This document shows, one piece after another, positions 8,193-17,640 of a stretch of DNA of 51,498 nucleotides; position 1 is the first letter of the stretch, and each line of letters opens with the position of its first letter. Position numbers and translations under genes: made by a program. Source of the DNA: CAYRYU01 sp964428355. GTDB lineage: Bacteria > Muiribacteriota > Ozemobacteria > Ozemobacterales > Ozemobacteraceae. The DNA is taken from NCBI GenBank assembly GCA_964428355.1, contig CAYRYU010000048.1, forward strand, positions 1-51,498. The letters are read 5' to 3'. The notes under the pieces are model-generated. The model saw only the letters and a program-made list of their open reading frames with translations. It searched no databases and was not told the DNA's origin.

Positions 8193-9758
8193 TCAGCCCG
8201 CGGAAGGAACGGGGGCTGCCTGGGATCCTTTCGATGCGAAGCGGGTGACCAGGAATGCGCAGGAGATTGAAAAGAGGATCGCCAGGACGAGCCCGAGGGT
8301 TCCGTTCAGGGCGAAACCCCGCTTCTCGTCGATCAGGATGTACGTGGCGCAAACGGTGCTCATGAACAGGGCGGGAACCGCGGTTACAAACCAGTTGCGG
8401 CCGTTCCGGTAGAGATAGACCGTGGCGGCCCACAAAGTGAATACCGAAAGACTCTGGTTGAGCCATGCGAAATACAGCCAGATCACCTTGAAATCGACCG
8501 TCGTGAGGAAGATCCCGACCGCGAACATGGGAAGGCTGATCATGAGCCGGTTCTTGATCGGTCCCTGATCGACTCCGAAAAACTCGGCCAGGGTCAGCCG
8601 GGCCGACCTGTAGGCGGTATCTCCCGTCGTGACGGGCAAGGCAACGACTCCCAGAAGGATGATGACTGAACCCATCAACCCGAAAAGCTGGGAAACCTTC
8701 TTCACCAACATTACCGCCTCGCCCTTGGGGCCGAGAACCTGGTTGAGGATGGCGGTCGATCCTTCGCAGATTCCGATCGCGGCACCCGCCCAGACCAGGG
8801 CAATGAAGCTCTCGCAGAGCATCGCTCCGAAGAAGATCCGGCGCGAATATCCTTCCGACTCGATCGCCCTGGCCATCATCGGTGATTGGGTGGCATGAAA
8901 GCCACTTATTGCACCGCATGCGACGGTTATCATCATGAAAGGCCAGACCCCAACCCCCGCAGGGTGGAGGTTCTGGAGCGTCAGTTCCGGGATGTGCAGG
9001 CTCCCGTTGACGATCCGCCAGGTGATCATCCCCACCATGGTAAGCAGGGCCGCTCCGAACAACGGGTAGATCCTTCCGATGAGTTTGTCTATCGGAATCA
9101 GAGTGGCCAGAACGTAATACGCGAAAATTATGACCGCCCAGAAGAAGGTGGTCTGGTAGATCGGCACCGGAGGCTGCGCAGAGGCCGGAACCGAAGCCGA
9201 GATCGTCGCGGGGGATGAAACCGTCGCGGTTTCGGTGCCGACCGGAACATCCAGGTCGGGAGTCATTGCCGCGGTCGATTCCACCTTCCCCGTCTTGCAG
9301 ACATCCGCCATGATCGACGCGGGTCCCGTTGTGAATGCGACCCCGACCAGCATCAGGAGCACAACGACCCAGAGAATCATTATCTTCCTGACAACGGGCC
9401 CCAGGTACTTTCCGATGATTTCCGTCAGGCTCGCCCCGCCTTCCCGGATGGATATGAACGCCGCGACGAAATCGTGGACGGACCCGATGAAGATTCCCCC
9501 AAAGACGATCCAGAGGAAGACCACGGGACCCCAGAGCGCCCCAGCAACGGCTCCGAAAACAGGCCCGAGACCTGCGATGTTGAGCAACTGGATCAGGAAG
9601 ACACGCGGCCAGGATATCGGAACGAAGTCGACCCCGTCGGATTTCGTCACGGCGGGAACCGGCCGTGCGGGGTCGACCCCCAGGATCTTCTCCAGGATGG
9701 CTCCGTAGATGAAGTAAGCCGCAATAAGAAGTGCCGTGGAAACTCCGAACGTGATCAT
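8193..9758 (-). CDS. cstA: Carbon starvation protein A family peptide/pyruvate transporter
   Basis: 521 aa polytopic protein (about 13-15 membrane segments). The conserved CstA block around residues 30-100 (GVDPARPVPA; the GPVFGAVAG stretch; GSVHDFVAAFISIREGG) is clear. Family members import peptides or pyruvate. A Thr/Ser/Pro/Val-rich insert of about 40 residues near 155-195 separates two membrane segments and is not typical. The ATG overlaps the ribF stop (ATGA) with GGAGG just upstream. It ends the translation-factor operon, converging on the hydrolase gene with only 26 bases between, including a run of nine C (8172-8180). No terminator is visible. Confidence 0.93.
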   Translation of the reverse strand: MITFGVSTALLIAAYFIYGAILEKILGVDPARPVPAVTKSDGVDFVPISWPRVFLIQLLNIAGLGPVFGAVAGALWGPVVFLWIVFGGIFIGSVHDFVAAFISIREGGASLTEIIGKYLGPVVRKIMILWVVVLLMLVGVAFTTGPASIMADVCKTGKVESTAAMTPDLDVPVGTETATVSSPATISASVPASAQPPVPIYQTTFFWAVIIFAYYVLATLIPIDKLIGRIYPLFGAALLTMVGMITWRIVNGSLHIPELTLQNLHPAGVGVWPFMMITVACGAISGFHATQSPMMARAIESEGYSRRIFFGAMLCESFIALVWAGAAIGICEGSTAILNQVLGPKGEAVMLVKKVSQLFGLMGSVIILLGVVALPVTTGDTAYRSARLTLAEFFGVDQGPIKNRLMISLPMFAVGIFLTTVDFKVIWLYFAWLNQSLSVFTLWAATVYLYRNGRNWFVTAVPALFMSTVCATYILIDEKRGFALNGTLGLVLAILFSISCAFLVTRFASKGSQAAPVPSAG

Positions 9759-10702
9759 TGCGCCTCCGCCTTTCCCTCGCTCCCGATAAGCCTTCGGGCT
9801 TCATCGAGATCCTGGTTGAGCCTGGTCACGAGATCCCCGGGGGTGGGGAATCGAATCTCGTCCCGGATCTTCTTGAAAAACCGGACCCTGATTGTTGTGT
9901 GGTAGAGATCGCCGTTGAAATCCAGTAGGTGGGTTTCGAGAAGCGGACGGTCCTTGTCGAATGTGGGACGTACTCCGATGTTCGTGATGGCGTGGAAAGT
10001 CCCGGAATGGGTATCGACCTTGCAAAAATAGACACCCCTCGGTGGAAGGACCTTCGATGTCTGGGTCAGATCGAGATTCGCGGTCGGAAAGCCCATCGTC
10101 CTGCCCCGGTGATCGCCATGGATGACCACCCCGCTGAAGGTCGCCTCTCTTCCCAGAAGGTCGTTTGCGAGGGCGAAATCCCCATCCCCGATCGCTTCCC
10201 GGATCAGGGTGCTGCTCACGATGTGCTTTCCCCGCTTGACGGGCTCCACGACCCGGCAGGGAATGTCCAGGTTGCGAAGCTCCCCGGCGAGGAAATCCGC
10301 GCTTCCTTCGCGCTGGAGACCGAAACCGAAGTTGAAACCGACGCAAACCACCCTCGCCCGCAGTTTCCCGCAGATAATCCCGTGAATGAACTCCGAAGGA
10401 CTCGTCCGGGCGAATTCCCGGTCGAAGGGGCGGAAAACGACGCGGTCGACCCCGGACCCGAGAAGCAGACCGAACTTCTCTTCCGGGGTCGTCAGCTCCC
10501 CGGGAAAATCGTTGGGATTGAGGATCCTTCGGGGGGAATGGTCGAAGGTGAAGATCACCGCGGGAAGAGAACATGACTTTGCCTCCGCCAGCAGCCTCCG
10601 GATCAAGGCCCTGTGCCCCAGGTGGACCCCATCGAAAGTCCCGAGGGCGACCACGCACGGACCGAGATCTGCGGGGTCGGACATGAGGTTTACCAGCTTC
10701 AT
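9755..10702 (-). CDS. ribF: Bifunctional riboflavin kinase / FAD synthetase
   Basis: 315 aa. The N-terminal FAD synthetase (nucleotidyl transferase) domain has GTFDGVHLGH at 21-30 and the SSTLIRE motif near 165-171. The C-terminal riboflavin kinase domain has GRTMGFPTANL and GVYF. Together they turn riboflavin into FMN and FAD. RibF next to TruB is a very common bacterial pairing. It overlaps truB and cstA by ATGA at both ends. Confidence 0.96.
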   Translation of the reverse strand: MKLVNLMSDPADLGPCVVALGTFDGVHLGHRALIRRLLAEAKSCSLPAVIFTFDHSPRRILNPNDFPGELTTPEEKFGLLLGSGVDRVVFRPFDREFARTSPSEFIHGIICGKLRARVVCVGFNFGFGLQREGSADFLAGELRNLDIPCRVVEPVKRGKHIVSSTLIREAIGDGDFALANDLLGREATFSGVVIHGDHRGRTMGFPTANLDLTQTSKVLPPRGVYFCKVDTHSGTFHAITNIGVRPTFDKDRPLLETHLLDFNGDLYHTTIRVRFFKKIRDEIRFPTPGDLVTRLNQDLDEARRLIGSEGKAEAQ

Positions 10703-11637
10703 GTCAGAACCCTCAGGGGAAATAGCCGCTGCATGCCTTTTCCCTGCTCGGGACCTTTCGGGCCATAGAGAGCCAGGAACTCACCCGCCCCCGAAAAGAC
10801 CTGGACGATCGCCTCGGCTTCCGGGGCGTTGGAGGCAACCTCGAGCTTCGAGATATCCTTCTGTTCCAGGGGCATTCCGCGCCGGATGCGGGCTTCCGCA
10901 TCGGCAAGAACCGTAATCTTCGAAAAGGGAAGTATGCCCGCGTAGGGAACGAATGCAGGGGAATCGAGGAACTGCCGCTTCGCCTCGATCTTCCAGGCGG
11001 GGAAAGCCCCAAGATGCGACCACGTGCCCACGCGCTCCCTGAGGAGATAGGACATGTGCGCTCCGCACCCGAGTTTCTCGCCGATGTCGTGGGCGAGAGA
11101 CCGGACATAGGTTCCACGGGAACAGTGGACACGCAGGACCAGTTGGCGTGACCCACCCGCCGAATAATCCTTCACGAGGCGGATGGAAGTCACGTGAACC
11201 TTTCGGGAAGCGAGCTCCACCGGCTTTCCAGCACGCGCCAGCATGTATGCCCGTTGTCCACCGATCTTTATCGCGCTGAACGGCGGGGGACGCTGGTCGT
11301 AGTTCCCCACGAACTGCCTCAAAACCTCGAGGATCCGGTCACGCGAAAAATCGAGATTTCCCTCATGCTCGAAGGAAGTCGTCCCGGTCGAATCGTAGGT
11401 ATCGGTTGCCCTTCCCAGGGTGACCCGCATGAGGTAGGTCTTGTCGAGAAGCTCGGGGGGGAAGAACTGGAGTATCTTGAGGGCTTTCTCGAGGAAGATC
11501 AGAAGAACGCCCTGGGCGAGAGGGTCGAGGGTTCCGGCATGACCGGCCTTGACCCCGTATTTCTTCCTGATGAGGGAAACCACATCGTGGGAGGAGAGCC
11601 CGGTGGGCTTGTAGACCACGAGGCAACCGTCATGCAT
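10699..11637 (-). CDS. truB: tRNA pseudouridine-55 synthase
   Basis: 312 aa. The catalytic aspartate is Asp38 in GHAGTLDPLAQGVL; the RGTYVRSL motif used for tRNA binding is also present. It converts U55 of the tRNA T-loop to pseudouridine. The chosen start gives M-H-D-G-C-L-V-V-Y-K-P-T-G, preceded by GGGGG, and overlaps the nrnA stop by 8 bases. The C-terminal 70 residues resemble the PUA-like TruB C domain. Confidence 0.97.
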   Translation of the reverse strand: MHDGCLVVYKPTGLSSHDVVSLIRKKYGVKAGHAGTLDPLAQGVLLIFLEKALKILQFFPPELLDKTYLMRVTLGRATDTYDSTGTTSFEHEGNLDFSRDRILEVLRQFVGNYDQRPPPFSAIKIGGQRAYMLARAGKPVELASRKVHVTSIRLVKDYSAGGSRQLVLRVHCSRGTYVRSLAHDIGEKLGCGAHMSYLLRERVGTWSHLGAFPAWKIEAKRQFLDSPAFVPYAGILPFSKITVLADAEARIRRGMPLEQKDISKLEVASNAPEAEAIVQVFSGAGEFLALYGPKGPEQGKGMQRLFPLRVLT

Positions 11638-12655
11638 GGCTGTTTCCCCCGACCTGCCCGCCCCGCGAGAACTCATCCAACATGGCTTCGATGGCCGCAC
11701 GGAGGGGGCCAGGGAGGTTCGCCCCTGCGGCGAGTTTGTGGCCTCCGCCCCCGAAAACCTTGCTTATGCGCTGGACATCGACATTCCCTGTGGACCGGAG
11801 GCTGACCTTGGTCGTTCCATCCTCCCTCTCGCGAAAGAGGAGCGCGGCCTCCACACCCACGACGTTGACAAGATGGGTGATGCACCCGTCCCCATCGACC
11901 TCCGAAGCTCCGATCCTGGTGAAGTCTTCCAACGTGAGCCACGAGTAGATGAGGCCTCCGGTCCCGTGGAACCGGGCGCGGGACATGGCGGTCCCATGTA
12001 TCAGGACACGGTTGAGGGAGTTGCTTTCGTAGATCTTTTTGTAAACAGCGTAGACGTCCAGACCGGCGGCGAGAATCTCCCCCGCGATCTCGTGCGCCCT
12101 GCGCGTGGTGTTCGAATACTTGAAATTCCCGGTGTCCGTCAGGATCCCAACGTAGAGCGGCTCGAGGATCTCGAGGGGAAGATCGGGATCGGCAGCCTTG
12201 AGGATCGGATAGAGGATTTCGCAGGTCGAGGAGACCCCGTCCGCGAGAATGCTCAGGTCGCCAAGGCCCTTTACCCCTACGTGGTGGTCGAGGTGGATCC
12301 GGGTCACGGCCCGGTCGAACAGCCGGGCACGGTCTCCCATTCTGGCGACGTCCGTGGTTTCCATCAAGAAAGCCAGATCGGTTTTCTCACCGGCGGGTAG
12401 GGATTCAACAAGTTCTCCGGGTTTGTACAACCAGGAAAGCTGATCCGGAATTGGATCGAAATTCAGGCACCAGGAGCGCTTTCCCCTGGCAAGGCAGAAC
12501 CTGTGGAGGGCAAGCTGGGAGCCGAGGGCATCCCCGTCCGAGAAGGGGTGGGCGATCGAGAAAACGGAACCGGCCGACTCGAGGAGCGACAGGATCCGCC
12601 GGGTTTCCTCAACCGTTGGGACTGGATCTGGATGCAGCGTTTGCCGGTTGTTCAT
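11630..12655 (-). CDS. nrnA: DHH/DHHA1 phosphoesterase, NrnA-like (nanoRNase / pAp phosphatase)
   Basis: 341 aa. Metal-binding motifs are FSDGDALGS (near 38-46), METTD, LDHH and the DHHA1-domain GGGGHKLAAG near 310. NrnA degrades very short RNA and 3'-phosphoadenosine 5'-phosphate. In Firmicutes and many other phyla nrnA lies between rbfA and truB, exactly as here. The motif II position reads Met-Glu-Thr-Thr-Asp where the family usually has an Asp two residues earlier, a conservative change. A second paralogue lies at 33622-34653. Confidence 0.92.
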   Translation of the reverse strand: MNNRQTLHPDPVPTVEETRRILSLLESAGSVFSIAHPFSDGDALGSQLALHRFCLARGKRSWCLNFDPIPDQLSWLYKPGELVESLPAGEKTDLAFLMETTDVARMGDRARLFDRAVTRIHLDHHVGVKGLGDLSILADGVSSTCEILYPILKAADPDLPLEILEPLYVGILTDTGNFKYSNTTRRAHEIAGEILAAGLDVYAVYKKIYESNSLNRVLIHGTAMSRARFHGTGGLIYSWLTLEDFTRIGASEVDGDGCITHLVNVVGVEAALLFREREDGTTKVSLRSTGNVDVQRISKVFGGGGHKLAAGANLPGPLRAAIEAMLDEFSRGGQVGGNSHA

Positions 12656-12678
12656 CGAAAAATCGCGTCTGGAGAGCC

Positions 12679-13131
12679 CTACTCCTCCCCCTCGTCCTTG
12701 GGATCAGGAGTCTCGTCGCGGGGACGACTCCCCGGTGCCTTTGGATCAGACTGGGGGCGGGTGTCCTGAGCGGCAGGAGACGCTTCCCGGGAATCCCCCA
12801 GTTTTCGGAGAAGGCCCAGGATCTGGTCACCCCTTCGGATCGACTCGTCGAAACAGAAGGCGATCTCGGGAAGAACACGTAGCTGGACCGTTTTTTTCAA
12901 TTCGGAACGGATGAAGGATTTGGCGGAATCGAGCCCCTTCTGGACTTCCTCCATGTTCTGTGCAATGTCCAGGGTGCTGTAGAACACCCTCGCAAGGTGA
13001 AAATCCGGGCTGACGTTCACGGAAACGATGTGGACCCCGCGCAGGCGCGGATCCGCCGCCTTCCGGAGAAGGATATTGGAAATTTCCCGGACCAGAAGGG
13101 ATTCGACCCTTTCGCGACGATGAGAAATCAT
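12679..13131 (-). CDS. rbfA: Ribosome-binding factor A
   Basis: 150 aa. Residues 1-115 are the KH-like RbfA fold, with RRERVESLLVREISNILL at the N terminus and a V-F-Y-S-T-L-D strand. The last 35 residues are a Pro/Asp/Glu/Lys-rich tail beyond the usual 115-130 aa length. RbfA matures the 16S rRNA end of the 30S subunit. The ATG overlaps the DUF503 stop. Confidence 0.94.
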   Translation of the reverse strand: MISHRRERVESLLVREISNILLRKAADPRLRGVHIVSVNVSPDFHLARVFYSTLDIAQNMEEVQKGLDSAKSFIRSELKKTVQLRVLPEIAFCFDESIRRGDQILGLLRKLGDSREASPAAQDTRPQSDPKAPGSRPRDETPDPKDEGEE

Positions 13132-13415
13132 ACGAACTCCCAGTCGATATTCAGCATCTGTACCTGGTCATGGTCGGTCAGGATATCCTCGATCTTCTGC
13201 CCCATTTGGGTCAGGAGAGTGCGGTCGTTGGAAACGATGGCGACACCAATGGTTCCCTTTTGCCAGAGGTCGTTATCCTCCACCTCCGAGATCGAGGCGT
13301 TGAACTTCGCCCTGACCCGGTCGACAAGGCAACGGACGATCTGGCGCTTTTCCTTCAGGCTGTGGACTTCTGGAAAATGCAGATCGAACGTGCCGATAGC
13401 GACCACCATTGCCAT
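13128..13415 (-). CDS. ylxP: YlxP-like DUF503 protein
   Basis: 95 aa. The sequence has the DUF503 pattern: an early beta strand, SLKEKRQIVRCLVDRVR, FNASISEVEDNDLWQKGTIG cut by the usual Trp, then VAIVSNDR. The family is small, conserved between infB and rbfA in many bacteria, and implicated in ribosome assembly. GGAGAG lies 8 bases before the ATG; a second Met two codons later is possible. Confidence 0.93.
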   Translation of the reverse strand: MAMVVAIGTFDLHFPEVHSLKEKRQIVRCLVDRVRAKFNASISEVEDNDLWQKGTIGVAIVSNDRTLLTQMGQKIEDILTDHDQVQMLNIDWEFV

Positions 13416-13440
13416 ACGAACATCTCTCCGGAAGCCGGGA

Positions 13441-15960
13441 TCAGACCACGCGCTCTATCTGCTTCAGGCGGAAAAGTTCCAGGATATCCTTTTCCTTGAG
13501 ATCGTTGTAGTTGGCAACCCCGATGCCGCACTCGTAACCGGCCTGGACCTCCCTGACATCATCCTTGAAGCGTTTCAGGGAACAGATCTTCCCTTCGTAG
13601 ACCTCGACCCCGTCGCGGATGATGCGAACGGAAGCTTCCCGCACCACCTTTCCCTCGATGACGAAGGAACCCGAGATCGCGCCCACCCCGGTGATCTTGA
13701 AGACGCGCCGGACTTCCGCACGGCCGACGATCTCCTCCTCGTACTCGGGCTCGTACATGCCCTTCAGAGCGAGCTTGATCGCGTCGATGGCGTCGTAGAT
13801 GATCCTGAAAACCTTGATTTCAACGTCTTCCCGAGCGGCGACATCGTCCACCCCGAGGGCGGGCCGGACGTGGAACCCGATGATGACCGCATTGCTGGCG
13901 GCGGCCAGCATCACGTCGGATTCGGTGATAGCCCCGACACCGGTATGGATGGCGTTGACCCGGACTTCTGCGGTGCTGAGGCGCTCGAGAGCGTCCTTCA
14001 ACGCCCCTGCGGAGCCCTGCACGTCGGCCTTGATGATGATGTTCAGTTCCTTGACCTTCCCGTCGGTGACCTGTTTGAAAAGGTCCATCAGTTTCAGGCG
14101 GTTCTCGCGGGCGAGGCGGTCTTCCCGCTCCTGCTTGGTCCGCAACATTCCGACGAACCGGGCGAACTTCGCGTTTTCGACCACCTGGAGACGATCGCCC
14201 ACCCGGGGAACGTCGCTGAGACCGAGAACCGCAACGGGCATCGCGGGTCCGGCCTCCTTGACCCGGGCTCCGGAATCGTTGACCAGGGCCTTGACGCGGC
14301 CGTAGCTCGTTCCGCAAATGATGTTGTCGCCCATCTCGATCCGTCCGTTCAGGACGAGAACGGTTGCCATCGGCCCCATTCCCTTGTCCAGTTTGGCTTC
14401 GATGATGGTTCCGATCCCGGGACGATGGAAATTCGCCTTTAGCTCCATGATCTCGGCCTGCAGAAGGATCATCTCGAGAAGAGTGTCGATTCCGTCCCCG
14501 CGCTTGGCGGAAACAGGAACCATGATCGTCTTCCCGCCCCAATCCTCTGCGACCAGGTTGTACGGCATCAGTTGCTGCTTGACCTTCTCGGGGTTGGCTT
14601 CCGGTTTGTCGACCTTGTTGATAGCGACGATGACCGGAACGTTCGCCGCCTGGGCATGGTGGATCGCCTCGATCGTTTGAGGTTGGACTCCGTCATCGGC
14701 GGCCACCACGAGGATGGCGATATCTGTGACCTGCGCGCCCTGGGCACGCATTGCCGTGAATGCCTCGTGACCCGGGGTATCGAGGAAGGAAATCGTTCCG
14801 TTGGGAGTCTTGACCTGGTATGCGCCGATATGCTGGGTGATTCCCCCAACCTCGCCTTCGGCCACCCTTGAGTGCCTGATCCGGTCGAGGAGGGAGGTCT
14901 TGCCGTGGTCGACGTGGCCCATGATCGTGACGACAGGGGGCCGGACGCTCAACTGGTCGGGGCTGTCGGGAACCTCCTCGAAATCGATGAGGTCTTCAGC
15001 GAAAACGATTGCCTTCCCGAACTCGCGGCCGATGAGCTGGACCTGCTCGGATTCGAGACGTTGGTTCAGGCTGGCGTAGACGCCGAGCCCAAGGAGTTTC
15101 TTGATGATCTCGACCCCTTCGACCTGGAGATACTTTGCGAGCTCGTTGACCGTGACTTCCTGTGGGATCCGGACCTGGGGGATCGGTTCCTCACCTTCCT
15201 CCTCTTGTCCTGCGCCCTCGCCGGGCTGAATCTCAGTCGTGATCTGCGCAAGGGCTTCAGCCTCGCGCTGCTCTTCGAGAACCTTTCGGGGGATATGGAC
15301 TCCCCCCTTTACCTGGGTCTTCTGGATCTTCTTCTTGCTGACCTTCTTGGCCGGGGTCTCCTTTTTCTGGGGAGCGGTCTTGATGATCGTAATCTGCTGG
15401 TTGACCTCGACCTCCTCGACCTCCTCTATCCGGGGAGGCTTGGGCCCGGTCTTCTTCTTCTCATCCTTGAAAACGACGACCGGCCCTTTGCCCAGCTTCA
15501 GGTCCTGGAGAGGGGCCAAAGGAGCGGCGGGATGAGGCTGATGGCCGGCGGGACGTGGGGCCTGGACCTGACCCGGGGCGGTGGTCTTCACCGGCGCCTG
15601 GGGAGTCATCTTGTCCCATGACATGGGTTTTGAATCCGCTTTGGGGTCAGGCCTTGCCGGAGGCTGGGGAGCCGGGTGCCTTGCTTCGGAAGGCTTTTGA
15701 GCCGGCTTGACCTCAACCCTGGGAGGAACCGGTTTCGCGGGTTCAGGCTTGGGCGGCGCTTTTGGAGCGGCCTTAGGCTCAGGTGGAGCGGCCTTCTGGC
15801 CGACCGCACGAAGATGGTTCTCCAACGCTTCGATCATGTCCTCCCCGATGCTGGTGAAAGGGTGCTCCTTTACCTGGAATCCGAGTTTCCCGAGCATTCC
15901 CGCAAGGTCCTTGCTGCTGATGTTATATTTCTTGCTCAGTTCGTGTAATCGTACTGCCAT
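13441..15960 (-). CDS. infB: Translation initiation factor IF-2
   Basis: 839 aa. An IF2N domain opens the protein (RLHELSKKYNISSKDLAG). A Pro/Ala/Lys-rich low-complexity region covers about residues 70-230. The GTPase domain has G1 GHVDHGKTSLLD near 348, GITQHIGAY, DTPGHEAF, NKVDK and SAKRGDGID. Domains II, III and IV follow. It brings fMet-tRNA to the ribosome. AGGTAAGG precedes the ATG, 18 bases after nusA. Confidence 0.98.
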   Translation of the reverse strand: MAVRLHELSKKYNISSKDLAGMLGKLGFQVKEHPFTSIGEDMIEALENHLRAVGQKAAPPEPKAAPKAPPKPEPAKPVPPRVEVKPAQKPSEARHPAPQPPARPDPKADSKPMSWDKMTPQAPVKTTAPGQVQAPRPAGHQPHPAAPLAPLQDLKLGKGPVVVFKDEKKKTGPKPPRIEEVEEVEVNQQITIIKTAPQKKETPAKKVSKKKIQKTQVKGGVHIPRKVLEEQREAEALAQITTEIQPGEGAGQEEEGEEPIPQVRIPQEVTVNELAKYLQVEGVEIIKKLLGLGVYASLNQRLESEQVQLIGREFGKAIVFAEDLIDFEEVPDSPDQLSVRPPVVTIMGHVDHGKTSLLDRIRHSRVAEGEVGGITQHIGAYQVKTPNGTISFLDTPGHEAFTAMRAQGAQVTDIAILVVAADDGVQPQTIEAIHHAQAANVPVIVAINKVDKPEANPEKVKQQLMPYNLVAEDWGGKTIMVPVSAKRGDGIDTLLEMILLQAEIMELKANFHRPGIGTIIEAKLDKGMGPMATVLVLNGRIEMGDNIICGTSYGRVKALVNDSGARVKEAGPAMPVAVLGLSDVPRVGDRLQVVENAKFARFVGMLRTKQEREDRLARENRLKLMDLFKQVTDGKVKELNIIIKADVQGSAGALKDALERLSTAEVRVNAIHTGVGAITESDVMLAAASNAVIIGFHVRPALGVDDVAAREDVEIKVFRIIYDAIDAIKLALKGMYEPEYEEEIVGRAEVRRVFKITGVGAISGSFVIEGKVVREASVRIIRDGVEVYEGKICSLKRFKDDVREVQAGYECGIGVANYNDLKEKDILELFRLKQIERVV

Positions 15961-15978
15961 CCCTTACCTCGCTTTCCC

Positions 15979-17109
15979 TCATTCAACCGGGGGAGTGGTT
16001 TTCGGTTCTGCTTCCGGAGAAGCCGACTTCGGTTCATCATCATGAGACGTGGCTTTCGCTTCCGCCTCTTCCAGTTCCTTCTCCGTCTTGATGTCGATCT
16101 TGATTCCCGTCAATTTCGACGCCAACTTGACGTTCTGCCCTTCCTTGCCGATGGCCAGGGAGAGCTGGGCGGGCACCACGATCGCCAACGCGGCCTTCCC
16201 CCCGTCGGAAATCGTGACGGCCTGGACTTTCGCCGGGCTCAGCGCATTGACCACATATTCGATGGGATTCTCGCTGAACCGGACGATGTCGATCTTCTCC
16301 CCGTTGAGTTCATCGACGATTCCCTTGATCCGGCTGCCCTTCAACCCTACGCAGGCACCGACAGGATCGACCCGGCTGTCCTTGCTCCAGACCGAGATCT
16401 TGACACGGATTCCAGGTTCACGGGAACAATTCTTGATCTCGACGATTCCGTCGGAAATCTCGGGAACCGCCTGTTCGAACAATTTCTCCACGAATTTCGC
16501 GCTGGTTCGCGAAAGAATTATCTGGGGCCCTTTGGACGTGTAACGGACCTCGGTAATGAAACATTTGATGCGGTCGTTGGTCCGGAAGACCTCCCCCGGG
16601 ATCTGTTCCTTCCTGGGAAGGATTGCCTCGGCCTTGGCAAACTCGACGAAAACCGTGTCCCGATCGACGCGCTGGACTTTTCCCGAAAGGACCTTTCCGA
16701 GCTTGTCCTGGAACTCCTTGAAGATGAGGTTCCGTTCGGCCTCCTTCAACTTCTGGCTGACGACCTGACGGGCTGTTTGGGCCGCGATCCGCCCGAAGTC
16801 CTTGGGAGTCACGTCCTCCTCGAGCACTTCACCCACCTGTGCGTCGGGCTTCACTTCCTGGGCCTCCTCGAGGGTATACTGCTTTTCTGGATCGTCCAGA
16901 ACCTCGTCGGCAACCACGGTTCTCCGGGAAATCACCTTGAACGTCCCGGAAGTTTCCTCGAGGGTAACCCGGACGTCTTCCTCGGAGTCGAAATTTTTCC
17001 GGTAGGCAACCACCAGAGCCTCCTCGATTGCCTGGACCAAAACAGACATCGGGAGATTCTTCTCCCCCGTAACTTCCTTTAAGGCCTCGATCAAATTCGT
17101 CTTTGCCAT
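15979..17109 (-). CDS. nusA: Transcription termination/antitermination factor NusA
   Basis: 376 aa. The order is an N-terminal RNA-polymerase-binding domain (1-130), an S1 domain (about 135-205), KH1 (SRVDPVGACVGLKGSRIK) and KH2 (LSLAIGKEGQNVKLASKLTG). A Glu/Ala/Pro-rich tail of about 30 residues follows. The gammaproteobacterial C-terminal acidic repeats are absent, the usual state outside that group. GAGGTTGCC precedes the ATG; it sits 15 bases downstream of rimP. Confidence 0.97.
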   Translation of the reverse strand: MAKTNLIEALKEVTGEKNLPMSVLVQAIEEALVVAYRKNFDSEEDVRVTLEETSGTFKVISRRTVVADEVLDDPEKQYTLEEAQEVKPDAQVGEVLEEDVTPKDFGRIAAQTARQVVSQKLKEAERNLIFKEFQDKLGKVLSGKVQRVDRDTVFVEFAKAEAILPRKEQIPGEVFRTNDRIKCFITEVRYTSKGPQIILSRTSAKFVEKLFEQAVPEISDGIVEIKNCSREPGIRVKISVWSKDSRVDPVGACVGLKGSRIKGIVDELNGEKIDIVRFSENPIEYVVNALSPAKVQAVTISDGGKAALAIVVPAQLSLAIGKEGQNVKLASKLTGIKIDIKTEKELEEAEAKATSHDDEPKSASPEAEPKTTPPVE

Positions 17110-17124
17110 GGCAACCTCACTTCG

Positions 17125-17616
17125 TCATCCTCTTTTTTTCCTTTGGGGGAACTCGAACACCGAGCGGGCTTCCTCGACAGCTTCCAGAGGGATCTCCCGC
17201 GCTCCCCCGTCGGAAAGAACGACGATCCCTTCCCCGGAAAACTTCTGCAACCGGGCGCGGAAGACCTCCCGGGGATGCTCCGGACCGGCTTTCAAAACCC
17301 AACGGACCAGCTTTCCGACATGTCTTTCGAAATCGACTCTTCTTTTCAGGACACGCTCGACCCCGGGTGAGGAAACCTCCAGGGTATAGGCCCGGTGGAT
17401 CAGGTCTGTCTCATCGAGATAAGCTTCCAGAGCGCGGGAAACCTTTTCGCAATCCCCGACGTTTACTCCGGAAGCATTGTCGATCATGACCTCCAGGATC
17501 ATCTTCCGGTTAACCGGTTTGAATGAAACCTGGTAAACCTCGAACCGGCCGTCGAATGACGACTCGACGAAAGCGGTCACGCTTCCGATGATTTCTCCGG
17601 ACCGGTTCGTTTCCAT
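17125..17616 (-). CDS. rimP: Ribosome maturation factor RimP
   Basis: 163 aa. The N-terminal alpha/beta domain holds LEVMIDNASGVNVGDCEKVSR cut by the typical D-N-x-x-G-V turn, then YTLEVSSPGVERVLK, the most conserved RimP block. The C-terminal SH3-like domain ends in a basic RKKRG tail. It helps 30S maturation and heads the operon as in most bacteria. The ATG giving M-E-T-N-R-S-G-E has GGGAGCAGCAG upstream; an earlier in-frame start would read through the leader hairpin. Confidence 0.95.
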   Translation of the reverse strand: METNRSGEIIGSVTAFVESSFDGRFEVYQVSFKPVNRKMILEVMIDNASGVNVGDCEKVSRALEAYLDETDLIHRAYTLEVSSPGVERVLKRRVDFERHVGKLVRWVLKAGPEHPREVFRARLQKFSGEGIVVLSDGGAREIPLEAVEEARSVFEFPQRKKRG

Positions 17617-17640
17617 CTGCTGCTCCCAAAAAGTCCGAGT

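Noticed and set aside
8149..9804. Second minus-strand frame of 551 codons over cstA
   Set aside because: Arg/Gly/His-rich translation in another frame of a well-conserved membrane protein; no membrane helices or motifs.
12997..14442. Plus-strand frame of 481 codons over infB and its neighbour
   Set aside because: Antisense to IF-2 GTPase domain; Asp/Leu-rich shadow without motifs.
13441..17109. Sign of horizontal transfer in the Pro/Lys-rich part of infB
   Set aside because: Such linkers are normal for bacterial IF-2, and base composition matches the neighbouring genes.
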